Origin: Candidatus Vicinibacter affinis
GTDB lineage: Bacteria > Bacteroidota > Bacteroidia > Chitinophagales > Saprospiraceae
Direction of reading: 5' to 3'
Assembly (NCBI GenBank): GCA_016714365.1
Contig: JADJNH010000006.1
Location: forward strand, 1 to 64,000
DNA: 64,000 nt
Below, one piece after another: positions 54,406 through 63,372 of the stretch. Numbering within the stretch: the first letter of the stretch is position 1; each line of letters opens with the position of its first letter. Position numbers and translations under genes: made by a program. A model generated the notes under the pieces. It was not told where the DNA came from and did not search any database. It saw only the letters and a program-made list of their open reading frames with translations.

Positions 54406-54885
54406 ATGAAAAATCAAAAAGGCGAAAGCCAAATACCTCTACTTTTACAAGTTGCGGAAGTAAAGGTTAAGTATCAATCCAATTTACCAATTGATAATCA
54501 TCCAAGAATTAATAATTCTTCGGATGCAGAAAAGATATTCCGGATAAATTGGGGTGATGACATGGAATTGGTTGAGGAATTCAATGTGTTGTTCCTTAAC
54601 CGAGCTAATTATGTAAAAGGCCTATTGCGACTAAGTCGTGGCGGATTGACTGGAACAGTCGCTGATCCACGGATTTTATTTGCCACTGCATTGAAAGGGC
54701 TTGCTGTAGGAATTATTGCTGGGCATAACCATCCTTCAGGTTCTTGTAAACCAAGCACCCAAGATATTGAGTTGACTAGAAAGTTGAAAGAGATTGGAAA
54801 ACTCCATGACATTCAGCTAATAGATCACATCATACTTGCACCACATTCTGGATTTTATTCCTTCGCAGATGAAGGACTACTCTAG
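54406..54885 (+). CDS. radC: RadC/JAB-domain protein
   Basis: 159 residues. The JAB (JAMM) metallopeptidase-type domain spans about 50-159, with H107, H109 and D120 (HNHPSGSCKPSTQD). The N-terminal 50 residues are specific to element proteins of this type. Classical RadC has an HhH domain ahead of the JAB domain; it is absent. A role in repair of transferred DNA is often proposed but not proven. Intact counterpart of 9764-10242; nearly identical otherwise. Confidence 0.85.
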   Translation: MKNQKGESQIPLLLQVAEVKVKYQSNLPIDNHPRINNSSDAEKIFRINWGDDMELVEEFNVLFLNRANYVKGLLRLSRGGLTGTVADPRILFATALKGLAVGIIAGHNHPSGSCKPSTQDIELTRKLKEIGKLHDIQLIDHIILAPHSGFYSFADEGLL

Positions 54886-54918
54886 GTAATTCATTTTTCA
54901 CTTTTAAAATTTATTGCA

Positions 54919-55866
54919 ATGAAATCTACAACAGAACACAAGGTTCAACAATCTACTAATTTCTCACTATATGATGAGGTGACAAACAGAATTATCACCA
55001 TGATTGAACAAGGTGTAGCTCCTTGGAGGAAAACATGGAGCACCTTCGGGTTAGCTCGTAATTATTTATCCGGCAGATTGTATTCCGGTATCAATTACAT
55101 TCTAATGAATAATACTGGACATCCTATCCCATATTTCATGACTTTCAATCAAGTTAAAAAACTTGGCGGAGGTTTAAAGAAAGGAAGTGATGCATACAAA
55201 GTCATATACTTTAAGGTGTATTACAAGGATAGTGATGATAATACTCTTGTGCCGGCTGTCGCTAATGCCAAATACCTAAAAGGTAAAGATATTAGGATAT
55301 TGAGATTCATTCGTTATTACAATGTTTTTAATGTCGAAGACATTGAAGGTATTGAGATAGAGGATAGCCGGTTTCCGGAGGTAAAACTAATAGATAATGA
55401 GAAAATAGCCAGATGTGAGGAAATCATTAAGAATATGCCTAACCCTCCAGATTTGAGGCAAATTGACGCAAATCGAGCCTTTTATTCCCCTTCTCAAGAC
55501 TGCATTAACATGCCTGCAATCAGACAGTTTGAGACTTCGGAACATTACTATGCCACTTACTTTCATGAGTTAATCCATGCCACTGGACATTCATCCAGGC
55601 TGGCAAGGACTGAGGTAATGGATTTTTCCGGATTTGGAACTATATCTTATAGCAAGGAAGAATTGGTTGCCGAAATGGGTGCTTCTTTCATTTCAAGTTA
55701 TTGCCAAATCAATTATGATTCAATAGTTGAGAATAATGCATCTTATTTGGCAGGTTGGCTCAAGGTTCTTGAAGAGGATTCAAGATTGATTTTCAAAGTT
55801 TCTGCGGAAGCACAGAAAGCTGTGGATTACATATTAAGTACAGGATCTGCGAAATTGGTGGGCTAA
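54919..55866 (+). CDS. ardC: ArdC-like anti-restriction protein
   Basis: 315 residues. The ArdC N-terminal ssDNA-binding domain (about 15-130: LYDEVTNRIITMI, VAPWRKTW, SGINYILMN) precedes a zincin domain with HELIHATGH (H216, E217, H220). It should shield incoming DNA from host restriction. It follows radC by 33 bases. Strongly diverged from the element 1 copy, although radC on one side and the membrane gene on the other are nearly identical. Confidence 0.9.
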   Translation: MKSTTEHKVQQSTNFSLYDEVTNRIITMIEQGVAPWRKTWSTFGLARNYLSGRLYSGINYILMNNTGHPIPYFMTFNQVKKLGGGLKKGSDAYKVIYFKVYYKDSDDNTLVPAVANAKYLKGKDIRILRFIRYYNVFNVEDIEGIEIEDSRFPEVKLIDNEKIARCEEIIKNMPNPPDLRQIDANRAFYSPSQDCINMPAIRQFETSEHYYATYFHELIHATGHSSRLARTEVMDFSGFGTISYSKEELVAEMGASFISSYCQINYDSIVENNASYLAGWLKVLEEDSRLIFKVSAEAQKAVDYILSTGSAKLVG

Positions 55867-55895
55867 GCAGTATTAAGAAATTATATAAATAGTTT

Positions 55896-55931
55896 AATTC
55901 CCTTCAAGGCGTAAGTTTTGAAGGGAATTTT
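55896..55931 (+). terminator. Terminator after ardC (element 2)
   Basis: A 12-bp stem (AATTCCCTTCAA with TTGAAGGGAATT) around a ten-base loop, then TT. It ends the radC-ardC transcript. Confidence 0.75.
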
Positions 55932-56570
55932 AATTTCCATTTATCCAAATAAGTAAATAATCCTAAAAAACATTTTATTATTGCACCGCTTTTTTGCATG
56001 ACATGATTAAGCTTTTTCCAGAATTGATCAGTTTAAATGGCTTAAAAATTCAACTGTAAATGAATTTCCTTACATAATTAAATTATTTTATATATTAAAG
56101 TAATCAATTATTCTTTTATATTAAAATATAAAAATTATTGATATTAAATAAATTGTGAAATAATATTTTAAATATTTAATTAATACTTATACATAAATAA
56201 AGAGAATGTTAATTATTTGCAAATATTAGGCAGCATTTCATTTAAACGTTGCCTCTTATTAGTATGAAGTTAATATTTTTTATCATTGCAAGAAGATCTA
56301 ACAATAAGGGTGATCCACCAGATGATTCCTGCTCGAATAAGGGCATTTCAAGTATTTATTTGAAATGTCCTTTAAAAATTAATCCCAAAATACCAATACA
56401 AAGAATTGCAGTATTCTTTGAACAAAAAAACTCGAAAAAATATAAAGGAAACAATGTTGCTTTCGATTTAAATATTGCTAAAAACATTCCAAGTATAAAA
56501 AGGCCTGTTCAGTTTTTGAACGGGCTTTTTGCATTTATAAATAAACAAAATAAATAATTGAAATGAAATA
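55932..56570. other. Non-coding gap with hairpins
   Basis: About 640 very AT-rich bases without a convincing gene. They contain AGGCA/TGCCT pairing (56228-56254), an 11-bp hairpin at 56341-56370 (GGGCATTTCAA with TTGAAATGTCC) and a terminator at 56503-56530. The 98-codon frame at 56264-56557 runs through this terminator and has poor composition, so I do not call it a gene. Element 1 has a sigma-factor gene pair here instead. Confidence 0.5.
56503..56530 (+). terminator. Strong rho-independent terminator
   Basis: GCCTGTTCA pairs with TGAACGGGC around a short T-rich loop, then TTTTT. It faces the convergent small RNA and implies a plus-strand transcript over 55930-56500. Confidence 0.75.
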
Positions 56571-56656
56571 AAAAAAAGCCAGCACCACAAAGTAGTACCG
56601 GCCTTTATATTTTGTCAATCGGCCAACCGTTGAAAATAACCCGATGACAAAAGAAC
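56571..56656 (-). ncRNA. Structured small RNA of the mobilization module (copy 2)
   Basis: Same plan as 12177-12264: promoter box, long stem (56641-56652 with 56610-56622, one bulge), then terminator hairpin (56578-56602) and seven or more Ts. The last hairpin keeps the loop CTACTTTGTGG, whereas the stem changes from GGCTGGT to GGCCGGT on one side with matching changes on the other. The stem bases differ in several places but stay paired. Confidence 0.65.
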
Positions 56657-56661
56657 TGAGG

Positions 56662-56669
56662 CAAATATA
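56662..56669 (-). promoter_or_regulatory. -7 box (TATATTTG) of the small RNA
   Basis: Matches TAnnTTTG on the minus strand and aligns with 12270-12277. Transcription would begin near 56656. Confidence 0.5.
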
Positions 56670-56764
56670 ATGCACTCGTTGTAATTATAGAACTTTTTAA
56701 AATAAAAAGTCAAGGCATTTCTATTACGGTGGTATTGGCATATGAATAATAAAAAATTATCCAT

Positions 56765-56995
56765 ATGAAAAATATACCTCATAATTTTTACTCATCCAAA
56801 GGATTGACAGATCCATCCTTAAATCAACTATCCTCAAACGAAGCCTTTACAACTTCCTTGAGAAAGTTTAATGAGATATCTTCTTGTCGACATTTAAAGC
56901 TAAATTCTGTATTTCGCGATTATTTTTCTGGCACTTCCAACGAAGTCCCAGACCAAATAATCTATGGCCCCAGCAATCAATTTCTTAACAAATAA
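56765..56995 (+). CDS. First gene of mobilization operon, unknown 76-aa protein
   Basis: Homologue of 12374-12598 with the conserved centre KFNEISSCRHLKLN and different ends. Ten bases before the membrane-protein gene. No membrane segment or known fold is visible. Confidence 0.6.
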   Translation: MKNIPHNFYSSKGLTDPSLNQLSSNEAFTTSLRKFNEISSCRHLKLNSVFRDYFSGTSNEVPDQIIYGPSNQFLNK

Positions 56996-57005
56996 AACTT
57001 AGTTT

Positions 57006-58025
57006 ATGAAAAATGAAATTTACACATTTCAATTTGGTCTACGAGTTGAAGAACTCGAAAATTTTATCGCAGCTGAAATCCAAAAGATTAAAGCTAAAGC
57101 TCATCAAGATATTGATATAGCAATATCTCAAGGTATTTTGACTATTAACCTACTGCTTCTAGAAATCACTGCTTTCTTCGAAGTATTGAAAGAACATGTA
57201 AACCAGAGACTCAATCCTGAGATTGAAAAACTAACTGAAGAAATTTCTCAAACAATTATTGAGGAGTTAAAAGAAATTACAAAATCCAAACAAGATGCAA
57301 ATCAAAAGAAAATAGGGACTCTGGAAGTTGATGTTAAACGGACTAAGCTCTCTTATGATTGGAAGAATTACAAATGGATCAAAATTGCAATCCTTTCACT
57401 TTGTTCTATTGATGCTATGGCCAATTATTCTAGTTTGCAAGTTTTAGTTAGCAATCTATTAGTTGCAATAATTTTGGCATTGGCAGTTGCAATTGGTCTA
57501 GCCTTCGGAGCACATATTCTAGGATCCAAAATTAGATTTGCCAAAACATTAAAAGAAAAAGCAATTTGGTTTGCAGTTGGATTTATAGGAGCTAGTGCAG
57601 TTTTCTTTTACTTAGGAATGCAAAGACAGGTATTTTCTGATGATGGCTCAACATTTTCTAATTCACCAATTCTTTGGATGTTGTTCAATGATTTCTTCTT
57701 TATAATAGCCTTACTCCTCGCTTCAACAAAATTGCCCACAAGAGAACAGGTGCTTGAGTTTAATGAATTAAATGATAAAAAGAATCAAATATTACAATTA
57801 AAACACCAAAATGCAGAATTGGATAAAGCCCTTCAAATTGAGGAAAGTAAAGTCAATGAGAATAAACAAAAGCTTGAGGCATTTAAAAAATACAAGGAAG
57901 GTCTATTAATGTCCTTGGAGAAAGAAAAGGAACTACAGCATGCAACGTGCTTAAAAGAGCATGAATTGAAAAATGGAAGAATATTGCTAAATAAAAATTT
58001 AAATAATGAAACAAAACTTGCATAG
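57006..58025 (+). CDS. Coiled-coil membrane protein of mobilization module
   Basis: 339 residues; same layout as the copy at 12617 (helical N-terminus, four hydrophobic segments near 127-242, C-terminal coiled coil). Differences are concentrated in the first 25 residues, where a switch from divergent to near-identical sequence marks a recombination edge. It overlaps the lipoprotein gene by 20 bases. Confidence 0.75.
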   Translation: MKNEIYTFQFGLRVEELENFIAAEIQKIKAKAHQDIDIAISQGILTINLLLLEITAFFEVLKEHVNQRLNPEIEKLTEEISQTIIEELKEITKSKQDANQKKIGTLEVDVKRTKLSYDWKNYKWIKIAILSLCSIDAMANYSSLQVLVSNLLVAIILALAVAIGLAFGAHILGSKIRFAKTLKEKAIWFAVGFIGASAVFFYLGMQRQVFSDDGSTFSNSPILWMLFNDFFFIIALLLASTKLPTREQVLEFNELNDKKNQILQLKHQNAELDKALQIEESKVNENKQKLEAFKKYKEGLLMSLEKEKELQHATCLKEHELKNGRILLNKNLNNETKLA

Positions 58026-58710
58026 TGTAATATTTATTTTAATCTTTTTTATTGGTCAGTCTTCTTGTAAGACTTTAACTTCGGAAACTATCATAATACT
58101 TGATCTAACTGAGGAAACATTTACTCATATATCTATCAATGAATACAAAATCATTTCTAGTCTGAATGACAATGTATTTAATGGTGAGGTGGTTCGAATA
58201 CAGCCAATCACTGAAAATGGATTTAATACTGTGGAATGCCATAAAATTGAAAGGGTGGCATCATCAGCACTGGGAAATGAATATCAAAGACGTAGTGAAT
58301 TAAAGAAGTTCTACTCTTCCATCGATTCAAGTTTACAACTTTTAAAAAAAGGTAGAACCAGGCGAAGTGGATCTGTGATTTTTAAAATACTTAGTGAAGA
58401 ATTGAATCATTTAAATAAGTCGAAAGCAGATAAGAAAATACTTATTATTAATTCAGATCTCATGGAAAATTCATTTATTGATTTTACTAATTCCAGCAAT
58501 ATTGAGAGGATTAGGAATAATCAAAATGAGATTGAAAAGCTTTTAACAGATAAATATCCTGTTGCCGATTTAAAAGGTATTTCTATATACATCATATACA
58601 AGCCAGTTAATAAATGGGATAGCGAGAGATTTGAGTTAGTATCTGATTTCTATAAGAAACTATTTGAGTCTAAAGGAGCAATTGTTAATGTAAGTGGAAA
58701 TTTAAATTAA
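58006..58710 (+). CDS. Lipoprotein with vWA-like features
   Basis: 234 residues; 12 differences from the copy at 13617 by my count. Lipoprotein signal (ILIFFIGQSSC). The strands TIIILDLTE and KKILIINSDLMENS are unchanged. Coupled to the upstream gene and followed after four bases by the 52-aa peptide gene. Confidence 0.7.
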   Translation: MKQNLHSVIFILIFFIGQSSCKTLTSETIIILDLTEETFTHISINEYKIISSLNDNVFNGEVVRIQPITENGFNTVECHKIERVASSALGNEYQRRSELKKFYSSIDSSLQLLKKGRTRRSGSVIFKILSEELNHLNKSKADKKILIINSDLMENSFIDFTNSSNIERIRNNQNEIEKLLTDKYPVADLKGISIYIIYKPVNKWDSERFELVSDFYKKLFESKGAIVNVSGNLN

Positions 58711-58714
58711 GCCT

Positions 58715-58873
58715 ATGACAAATCCAATTGTTCAAAGAGTCCTAGAATTGTCCAAGACCTTAATTATAACTGCTTTCAAACTTGCATCATTACTGTTTGC
58801 TTTTTCATGTAAGATACTAGGCTCGATATTAATCAAGACCGGAGAATTAATTTATAAAATGGTAAGTAGATGA
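58715..58873 (+). CDS. 52-aa membrane peptide
   Basis: Begins MTNPIVQRVLELSK; one hydrophobic segment (AFKLASLLFAFSCKILGSIL). ATGA overlap with the coupling ATPase gene at 58870. Most differences from the element 1 copy are conservative, which supports coding. Confidence 0.7.
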   Translation: MTNPIVQRVLELSKTLIITAFKLASLLFAFSCKILGSILIKTGELIYKMVSR

Positions 58874-60312
58874 TTAGGGTTATTGGATTTGTTTTTGAGA
58901 TTGTATTTGAAGTACTGTCTGCAATAATAAGTGGTTTGTTCGAATTCATTTCTGCATTGTTTGATCAGGAACGGAAAACAGAATTTGATGCCGTATTTTT
59001 TCCGCCTCATGAAATTATGAGAAAGCAGGATAAAGGATTCTGCTTAACTGGTGAATATTGTCTTTCAATTTCTGAAAGTTATAAAAACGCAATTGCCTTG
59101 GGTGGCTCCGGTTCTGGTAAGAGCTCCACAATATTGATCAATAGTGCTTTACTAATGGCAAAAGGTAATTCAAGTTTAATCTTTAATGACCCAAGCCATG
59201 AAATACGATTATTGGTCAGTGGTGCTCTTATCGAACTCGGATATGAGATAAGAGTGATAAATTATAACAGTCTTAATTCCGAATGTTTTAACCCATTAAA
59301 ACGCTGTCAGACTATTTCAGATATTCAGAAGCTTGCATCACTTCTTGTCAGAAATGCATTAGGTGATTCTAAAGATCCGTTCTGGAACAAAAGTGCCGAG
59401 GCCATTATATCTCTATTCATCCGGTATTTGATTTTTTATGCTGAACCAGAATTCAGGACTTTATACAATGTTTTGCATTTGATAAATGTATTCGCAGGCA
59501 ATCCAGAGAAGATGGACAGGTTAATAGTTATAGCAAAGGATGAAAAAATGTTATCCGAATACAAAGCTTTTGTTGCATATGGAGACAAGACCCTGTCATC
59601 AATACTCGCTACAGCCAAAGCATCATTAACTCTATTCACAGACGAAACAGTTGCAAGTATAACTTCAATTGATACTATTGATTTTTCGGAATTTCGAACT
59701 AAAAAGGTAGCTTTGTTTATAAACAATTCAGTTCCGGATATGCACTATTATAGTGCTTTATCATCCTTGTTTTTTCAGCAATTCTTCAACGAATTATTGG
59801 TACGCATTCCGACAAAGAATGAAACCAACATATTTTTTCTTTTAGATGAAGCCTCTTCCATGTATCTACCAGGTCTGTCAACAACCATATCGAATATCCG
59901 GAAATATAATAGCGGTATACTTCTAATTTATCAGGATTATCATCAATTGGAACACGTATACGGATCTTATGAAGCAAAGAACATCACAGCAAATTGTTAT
60001 GCAAAAGTTTATTTACCAGGACAACCAATTGAAACATGCAAAATATTGGAGACTACACTCGGAAAGTTTGAGTATGAAGATGAAAATGAAGTTCGACACA
60101 TACGTCAATTGATGACAGCAGATGAGATCAGAATGTCAGACCGAGCAATAGTATTGATTGGAAACAAGCCACCGATTCATGCAAAGCTAAGGCCGTATTA
60201 CAATGATTGGAAACTAAACTCATTAACGATGCTTCCACCTTACGAGCCTTCTAATAATTTACCATTTGATATTCCTCCCTTAATTCATTTGGATGAGAAA
60301 AAGAAAGCTTAA
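58870..60312 (+). CDS. VirD4/TraG-type coupling ATPase
   Basis: 480 residues, highly similar to the copy at 14481. Walker A ALGGSGSGKSST (77-87) and Walker B NIFFLLDEAS are identical. The N-terminal 50 residues and the last 60 carry most differences. It overlaps the accessory-protein gene by 20 bases. Confidence 0.9.
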   Translation: MIRVIGFVFEIVFEVLSAIISGLFEFISALFDQERKTEFDAVFFPPHEIMRKQDKGFCLTGEYCLSISESYKNAIALGGSGSGKSSTILINSALLMAKGNSSLIFNDPSHEIRLLVSGALIELGYEIRVINYNSLNSECFNPLKRCQTISDIQKLASLLVRNALGDSKDPFWNKSAEAIISLFIRYLIFYAEPEFRTLYNVLHLINVFAGNPEKMDRLIVIAKDEKMLSEYKAFVAYGDKTLSSILATAKASLTLFTDETVASITSIDTIDFSEFRTKKVALFINNSVPDMHYYSALSSLFFQQFFNELLVRIPTKNETNIFFLLDEASSMYLPGLSTTISNIRKYNSGILLIYQDYHQLEHVYGSYEAKNITANCYAKVYLPGQPIETCKILETTLGKFEYEDENEVRHIRQLMTADEIRMSDRAIVLIGNKPPIHAKLRPYYNDWKLNSLTMLPPYEPSNNLPFDIPPLIHLDEKKKA

Positions 60313-60835
60313 TGACAAGAGCAATTTATTTTCCTTTCTTAATTCCAGTGGCATCCTTGAGAATGGTACACATAATCAAATTCAAAAAGTAAGAGCCGAG
60401 TATTGGAGAGAGTATAAAAGAAAGTGGAGAAATGCTAAGCGCAAATCAGAGAAAGAAATTACTATTTCATTTACCCAGGATGAATTCAAAGAAATAAGCA
60501 ATGAATCTAAGCGACATAAACTTTCTCGTACTCAATTTATTAAGAAAGCATGTTTTGCATATATTAACAAGATTTTCATTGTGCCCGATTCAAAAGAAGT
60601 AAAAAGAATTGCTCAACAATTATCAATGACATACAACTCAATTCAGGGATTAATAGAAGAAAATAGTATTGAATTCAAATCAGGTAGATCAATTTTGGAA
60701 GCCATTATTAAATTGGAACGAGAAATACTACCGGTATTAAATAATCCCAAGTCTTTAGAAGCATTAATTAAAGAGCATTTTTTGAAAAATCCGAATAATA
60801 AAAACGTATTGATTGAACACATTAATTCAATATGA
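60293..60835 (+). CDS. Relaxosome accessory (MobC-like) protein
   Basis: 180 residues, intact counterpart of 15904-16445. A basic N-terminal part (YKRKWRNAKRKSEK), a ribbon-helix-helix-like core (TISFTQDEFKEISNESKRH) and a C-terminal helical region (AQQLSMTYNSIQGLIEENS). Probably binds oriT next to the nick. Start inside the ATPase gene, stop overlapping the relaxase start. Confidence 0.85.
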   Translation: MRKRKLNDKSNLFSFLNSSGILENGTHNQIQKVRAEYWREYKRKWRNAKRKSEKEITISFTQDEFKEISNESKRHKLSRTQFIKKACFAYINKIFIVPDSKEVKRIAQQLSMTYNSIQGLIEENSIEFKSGRSILEAIIKLEREILPVLNNPKSLEALIKEHFLKNPNNKNVLIEHINSI

Positions 60836-61800
60836 TTCTAAAGAATCTCACAAGAAGATCAAATACCGGCCAATTAGTAAATTATCTTTTCAAACAGGAA
60901 AAAGATGCCAAGCAAAAACCCATTCTAAAACATAATTTAAGAAGTCGGACAACTAAAGGTTGGACAAAAGAGTTGGACAAGAATTTTGAATTAAGAATGC
61001 ATAGGCGAAAAGATAATATCCGGCTTCATCATACCATTATCTCCTTTTCAAACAAGGATAAAAAGCAAATCAATCAGGATTTATTAAAGGACATAACAAA
61101 AAAATATATTGAGCTAAGAGGTAAGGATAACATCTATTTGGCTTCATCCCATCATGACAAAGAGCATATTCATCTTCATATAGTTATGTCCTCTACCAAA
61201 TTAATCACCGGTGAATCCAATAGAATTTCAAGGCAGGAATTCAGAGAATTGAAACTCGCTTTGGACGAGTATCAAAAAGTAAAATATCCTGAACTTGTAA
61301 ATAGCCTGCCTGCTCATGGGAAATCACAAAAACTCCAGCTTACAGATCCGGAGCAGAAGCTCCAGGATCGTGAAGGAAAATTATCACAAAAGCAAGAGCT
61401 TTTGGAAACTGTTCAGACAGTTTATAGTCGATCAAAATCGCTTGATAATTTTCTTTCTGAGCTCAAATCCGCGGGGTATAATTCGTATAGTAGAGGTGGT
61501 AAAGTTTATGGTGTTGAGGATGAGTCTGGACGGCATTATCGTTTTAAAACCCTCGGATATGACCTCAATAAGCTGGAGGAATTAGACCGGCAAGCTCAAG
61601 AAGAAGCGAGGCAACTTCAAGAGCTTGCTAGTCTCAGGGATTCCAAAAGTCAGGATAAAGAACAAGAGGATCAGTTTGAAAGAGAAATTGAAGATGAACG
61701 AAAGAATGAAGCAAAAGATGCGGAATCCAACGATTCAGAAGGTGAAAATGACGATCTAGATACAGACGATTCGGACGATGTTGATTTTCGAGATGATTAA
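60832..61800 (+). CDS. Relaxase/mobilization nuclease (MobP-like)
   Basis: 322 residues. Y18 (GQLVNYLFK), RLHHTIISFS and SHHDKEHIHLHIVM as in the copy at 16442. The acidic tail differs in sequence but not in character. oriT follows about 20 bases after the stop. Confidence 0.9.
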   Translation: MILKNLTRRSNTGQLVNYLFKQEKDAKQKPILKHNLRSRTTKGWTKELDKNFELRMHRRKDNIRLHHTIISFSNKDKKQINQDLLKDITKKYIELRGKDNIYLASSHHDKEHIHLHIVMSSTKLITGESNRISRQEFRELKLALDEYQKVKYPELVNSLPAHGKSQKLQLTDPEQKLQDREGKLSQKQELLETVQTVYSRSKSLDNFLSELKSAGYNSYSRGGKVYGVEDESGRHYRFKTLGYDLNKLEELDRQAQEEARQLQELASLRDSKSQDKEQEDQFEREIEDERKNEAKDAESNDSEGENDDLDTDDSDDVDFRDD

Positions 61801-61819
61801 CTCAGGATGCTGATTTGTA

Positions 61820-61904
61820 TAAGTTGCAAGATTGCATTTCGCCATGGCGATATGAATATCTGCCCTATGGCGAAATGCAATCTTGGTGGGAGACCCACAC
61901 CCCT
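61820..61904. other. Predicted oriT (copy 2)
   Basis: A perfect 19-bp inverted repeat (61827-61845 with 61867-61885), then hairpin GTGGG-AGA-CCCAC and ACCCCT. Compared with copy 1, each stem change on one arm is matched by the complementary change on the other (GCGTT/AACGC becomes GCATT/AATGC; GCGGG/CCCGC becomes GTGGG/CCCAC). Confidence 0.75.
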
Positions 61905-62098
61905 ATTTGCATTTACGCACAAATAAAAATAATTTATGGCAAAAAATATAACTAGTTAATATTCTGATAATTATATATTTTACATTTAAAATTTATTAAC
62001 TTTATAGAAATTTAACTACATATTATATAGTATATTGCCAATATTTTGATCCATTGGTACTTAATTTGCGTTATTGTTCAATAAATAGTAAAATTAAA

Positions 62099-62836
62099 AT
62101 GGGTAATCCTGTAAAAATTACTCCCGATCGAATTAAATCTGCTATTGTAGAAATAAAATATACTTCAAAATTGCCATTCGAGGTAATAATTGGCTTATTT
62201 TATAAAATTTTAGATGATACATATCATTATACAAATCGTCCTATACAACATATTAAAGTTGAGGAAGGTCCAGAAATTCCTCTTGGGATTCAACATATTT
62301 TTTACAACAATAAAATTCACTTGCATTTACAGCCAGGTTCACTTGTATTTAACGGGATTCAAAAAGATGCGAATTCTAACATTTATAATTATATAGGATG
62401 GGATAATTATATGCCTGAAATTTTAAAACTACTCAATGAAATAAAAGATCAAGACATCCTTGAAAACTATTTAAGAATAGGAATTCGTTACAATAGCGAA
62501 TATCCTAAAATTGATATTAGATCTTCTACCAAGTTTAATTTTACTTTTGGATTCCCTGAAATTATTTCAAATAAATTTAGTTTTTCATCTGAATTCATAC
62601 ATAACGAGCATAGAGTTATACTTCAATTATTAAATAAAAATAACACATCTGATCCAAATAACATTAAAGCAACATCAGTAATTGATATTGATATTATTAA
62701 AGAGAATTTAAATATTAATAAAAATGATTTCGAACAATTAATTCCAATTATTACTAAGGCACATGACCTTAAAAAGGAAATTTTTTTCAAATTATTACAA
62801 CCAGATTTTTTTAACAGTTTAAATCCAACATATTAA
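62099..62836 (+). CDS. TIGR04255-like protein
   Basis: 245 residues from MGNPVKITPD (62099); an upstream in-frame ATG 15 codons earlier is disfavoured. The sequence shows features of the TIGR04255 family: an N-terminal strand (IVEIKYTS), a central block LRIGIRYNSEYP and a C-terminal SVIDIDII followed by a helix. The family has no established activity, but it recurs beside unknown genes in mobile regions. First gene of the cargo operon after oriT of element 2; it overlaps the next gene by one base. Confidence 0.6.
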   Translation: MGNPVKITPDRIKSAIVEIKYTSKLPFEVIIGLFYKILDDTYHYTNRPIQHIKVEEGPEIPLGIQHIFYNNKIHLHLQPGSLVFNGIQKDANSNIYNYIGWDNYMPEILKLLNEIKDQDILENYLRIGIRYNSEYPKIDIRSSTKFNFTFGFPEIISNKFSFSSEFIHNEHRVILQLLNKNNTSDPNNIKATSVIDIDIIKENLNINKNDFEQLIPIITKAHDLKKEIFFKLLQPDFFNSLNPTY

Positions 62837-63372
62837 TGCCGTTCGTACAAACACCGTTAATCGAAAATAATTTTAATATTAGATTTAATGATTCTGCTAT
62901 TGAATCACAATATTATTGTAAAACCATATTTGTCCAAAACGATAATTTAAATAATAGTTTGAATTTATCAGATATATTGGATAATGAAACTTATGTTCAA
63001 CTATTAAATAAAGCGGAAGAGGAGATGGTGTTAAGTAGTAAATATTATAATCTTAATAATGATAAAAAAATTCTAAATAATATATTTATAAACATTTTAC
63101 CTGGTATATTTAGTCTCAATCCAGACAGTATAAGCGCCGAATTAACTTATAATAGAAGTATAATTTTCACGATCTTAGTTCAGAATATAATATATTATGT
63201 TGAATCATTTTTTGAATTTCAAGAAATGGATGATGAAAGCATTTATAGCAAATTCGATAAAAATAGTGGTGTAAAAAGCTATATGGGTTCGATTAAGCAA
63301 GTTATAGATCATCTAACATCTGAAATTAATTTTAAATCATTACATACCAGAGAATTGGGGGTAAATGTTTGA
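62836..63372 (+). CDS. Unknown 178-aa protein of the cargo operon
   Basis: Soluble, Asn-rich and helical in the second half (LVQNIIYYVESFFEFQEM). It starts at the last base of the TIGR04255-like stop (TAATG) and its own stop overlaps the next start (ATGTTTGA). No motif is recognised. Tight coupling on both sides suggests a multi-subunit system. Confidence 0.65.
   Translation: MPFVQTPLIENNFNIRFNDSAIESQYYCKTIFVQNDNLNNSLNLSDILDNETYVQLLNKAEEEMVLSSKYYNLNNDKKILNNIFINILPGIFSLNPDSISAELTYNRSIIFTILVQNIIYYVESFFEFQEMDDESIYSKFDKNSGVKSYMGSIKQVIDHLTSEINFKSLHTRELGVNV

Larger units (their letters stand above)
54373..61904 (+). repeat. Mobilization module, copy 2 (intact)
   Basis: Collinear with 9723-17513 but with all genes open. 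The upstream block GGAATTATTCTTTAACAAT before radC is conserved. The downstream limit CACCCCT is exact. Confidence 0.9.

Noticed and set aside
54406..54885. RadC-like JAB protein as a Cap3 deconjugase for the CBASS E2
   Set aside because: It is 8 kb away on the opposite strand in the mobilization module, and an equal copy exists in element 1 without CBASS.
56264..56557. 98-codon plus-strand frame with hydrophobic start
   Set aside because: It spans a hairpin and a strong rho-independent terminator at 56503-56530, has no homologue in element 1 and an unremarkable composition.
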